From Hyphomicrobiales bacterium (GTDB lineage: Bacteria; Pseudomonadota; Alphaproteobacteria; Rhizobiales; Devosiaceae), in NCBI GenBank assembly GCA_015487515.1, contig WFPQ01000030.1:1-6834 (forward strand): 6,834 bases of DNA. The letters run 5' to 3'. Under the pieces are notes generated by a model. The model did no database searches. It was given only the letters and a program-made list of their open reading frames with translations, and was not told the DNA's origin. Positions 6,815 through 6,834 of this stretch are shown one piece after another (within the stretch, counting starts at the first letter, position 1; each line of letters opens with the position of its first letter). A program made the translations under genes and the position numbers.

Positions 6815-6834
6815 CTGTCTCTTATACACATCTC
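6815..6834. other. Untrimmed Nextera/Tn5 mosaic-end adapter (not genomic)
   Basis: Positions 6815-6833 are CTGTCTCTTATACACATCT, the exact reverse complement of the 19-bp Tn5 mosaic end used in Nextera libraries. The next base, C, matches the i7-side adapter continuation rather than the i5 side (G). A 20-base exact match at the very end of the sequence is library read-through assembled into the contig. Genomic sequence ends at 6814, in the codon after Tyr308 of the last gene. Confidence 0.97.

Overview
The window reads as ordinary chromosomal DNA of an alphaproteobacterium. The support is the close match of the LepA protein to alphaproteobacterial forms, an MbfA-like ferritin/VIT1 iron exporter, a Tat-exported L,D-transpeptidase, and moderately GC-rich coding sequence with looser, more AT-rich intergenic gaps. 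I see no phage, insertion sequence, CRISPR array, rRNA or tRNA.

Layout. The left part (1-1674) is on the minus strand. It holds the 5' portion of an mbfA-type gene that runs off the left edge, a possible 38-codon single-pass membrane protein with its own promoter-like and terminator-like signals, and a complete YkuD-type L,D-transpeptidase. A 293-bp divergent region (1675-1967), with a dense cluster of palindromes, separates this from the plus-strand genes. Those are lepA (elongation factor 4, complete, 600 codons), a 332-bp gap, a complete SulP-family anion transporter with a C-terminal STAS domain, a weak terminator, and the first 308 codons of a polytopic GT-C-type membrane protein with STT3/AglB-like motifs.

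End of window. The last 20 bases (6815-6834) are not genomic. They match the Tn5 mosaic-end/Nextera adapter, followed by the base expected on the i7 side. The contig therefore ends in untrimmed library adapter, and the final gene is truncated at 6814.

How the genes relate. They do not form one pathway. Iron efflux and storage (mbfA), cell-wall cross-linking or outer-membrane tethering (ldt), ribosome function (lepA), anion transport (sulP) and probable envelope glycan transfer (GT-C protein) look like separate transcription units with generous spacing. No new defence or mobile system is evident. The least characterised items are the STT3-like protein and the small membrane ORF.
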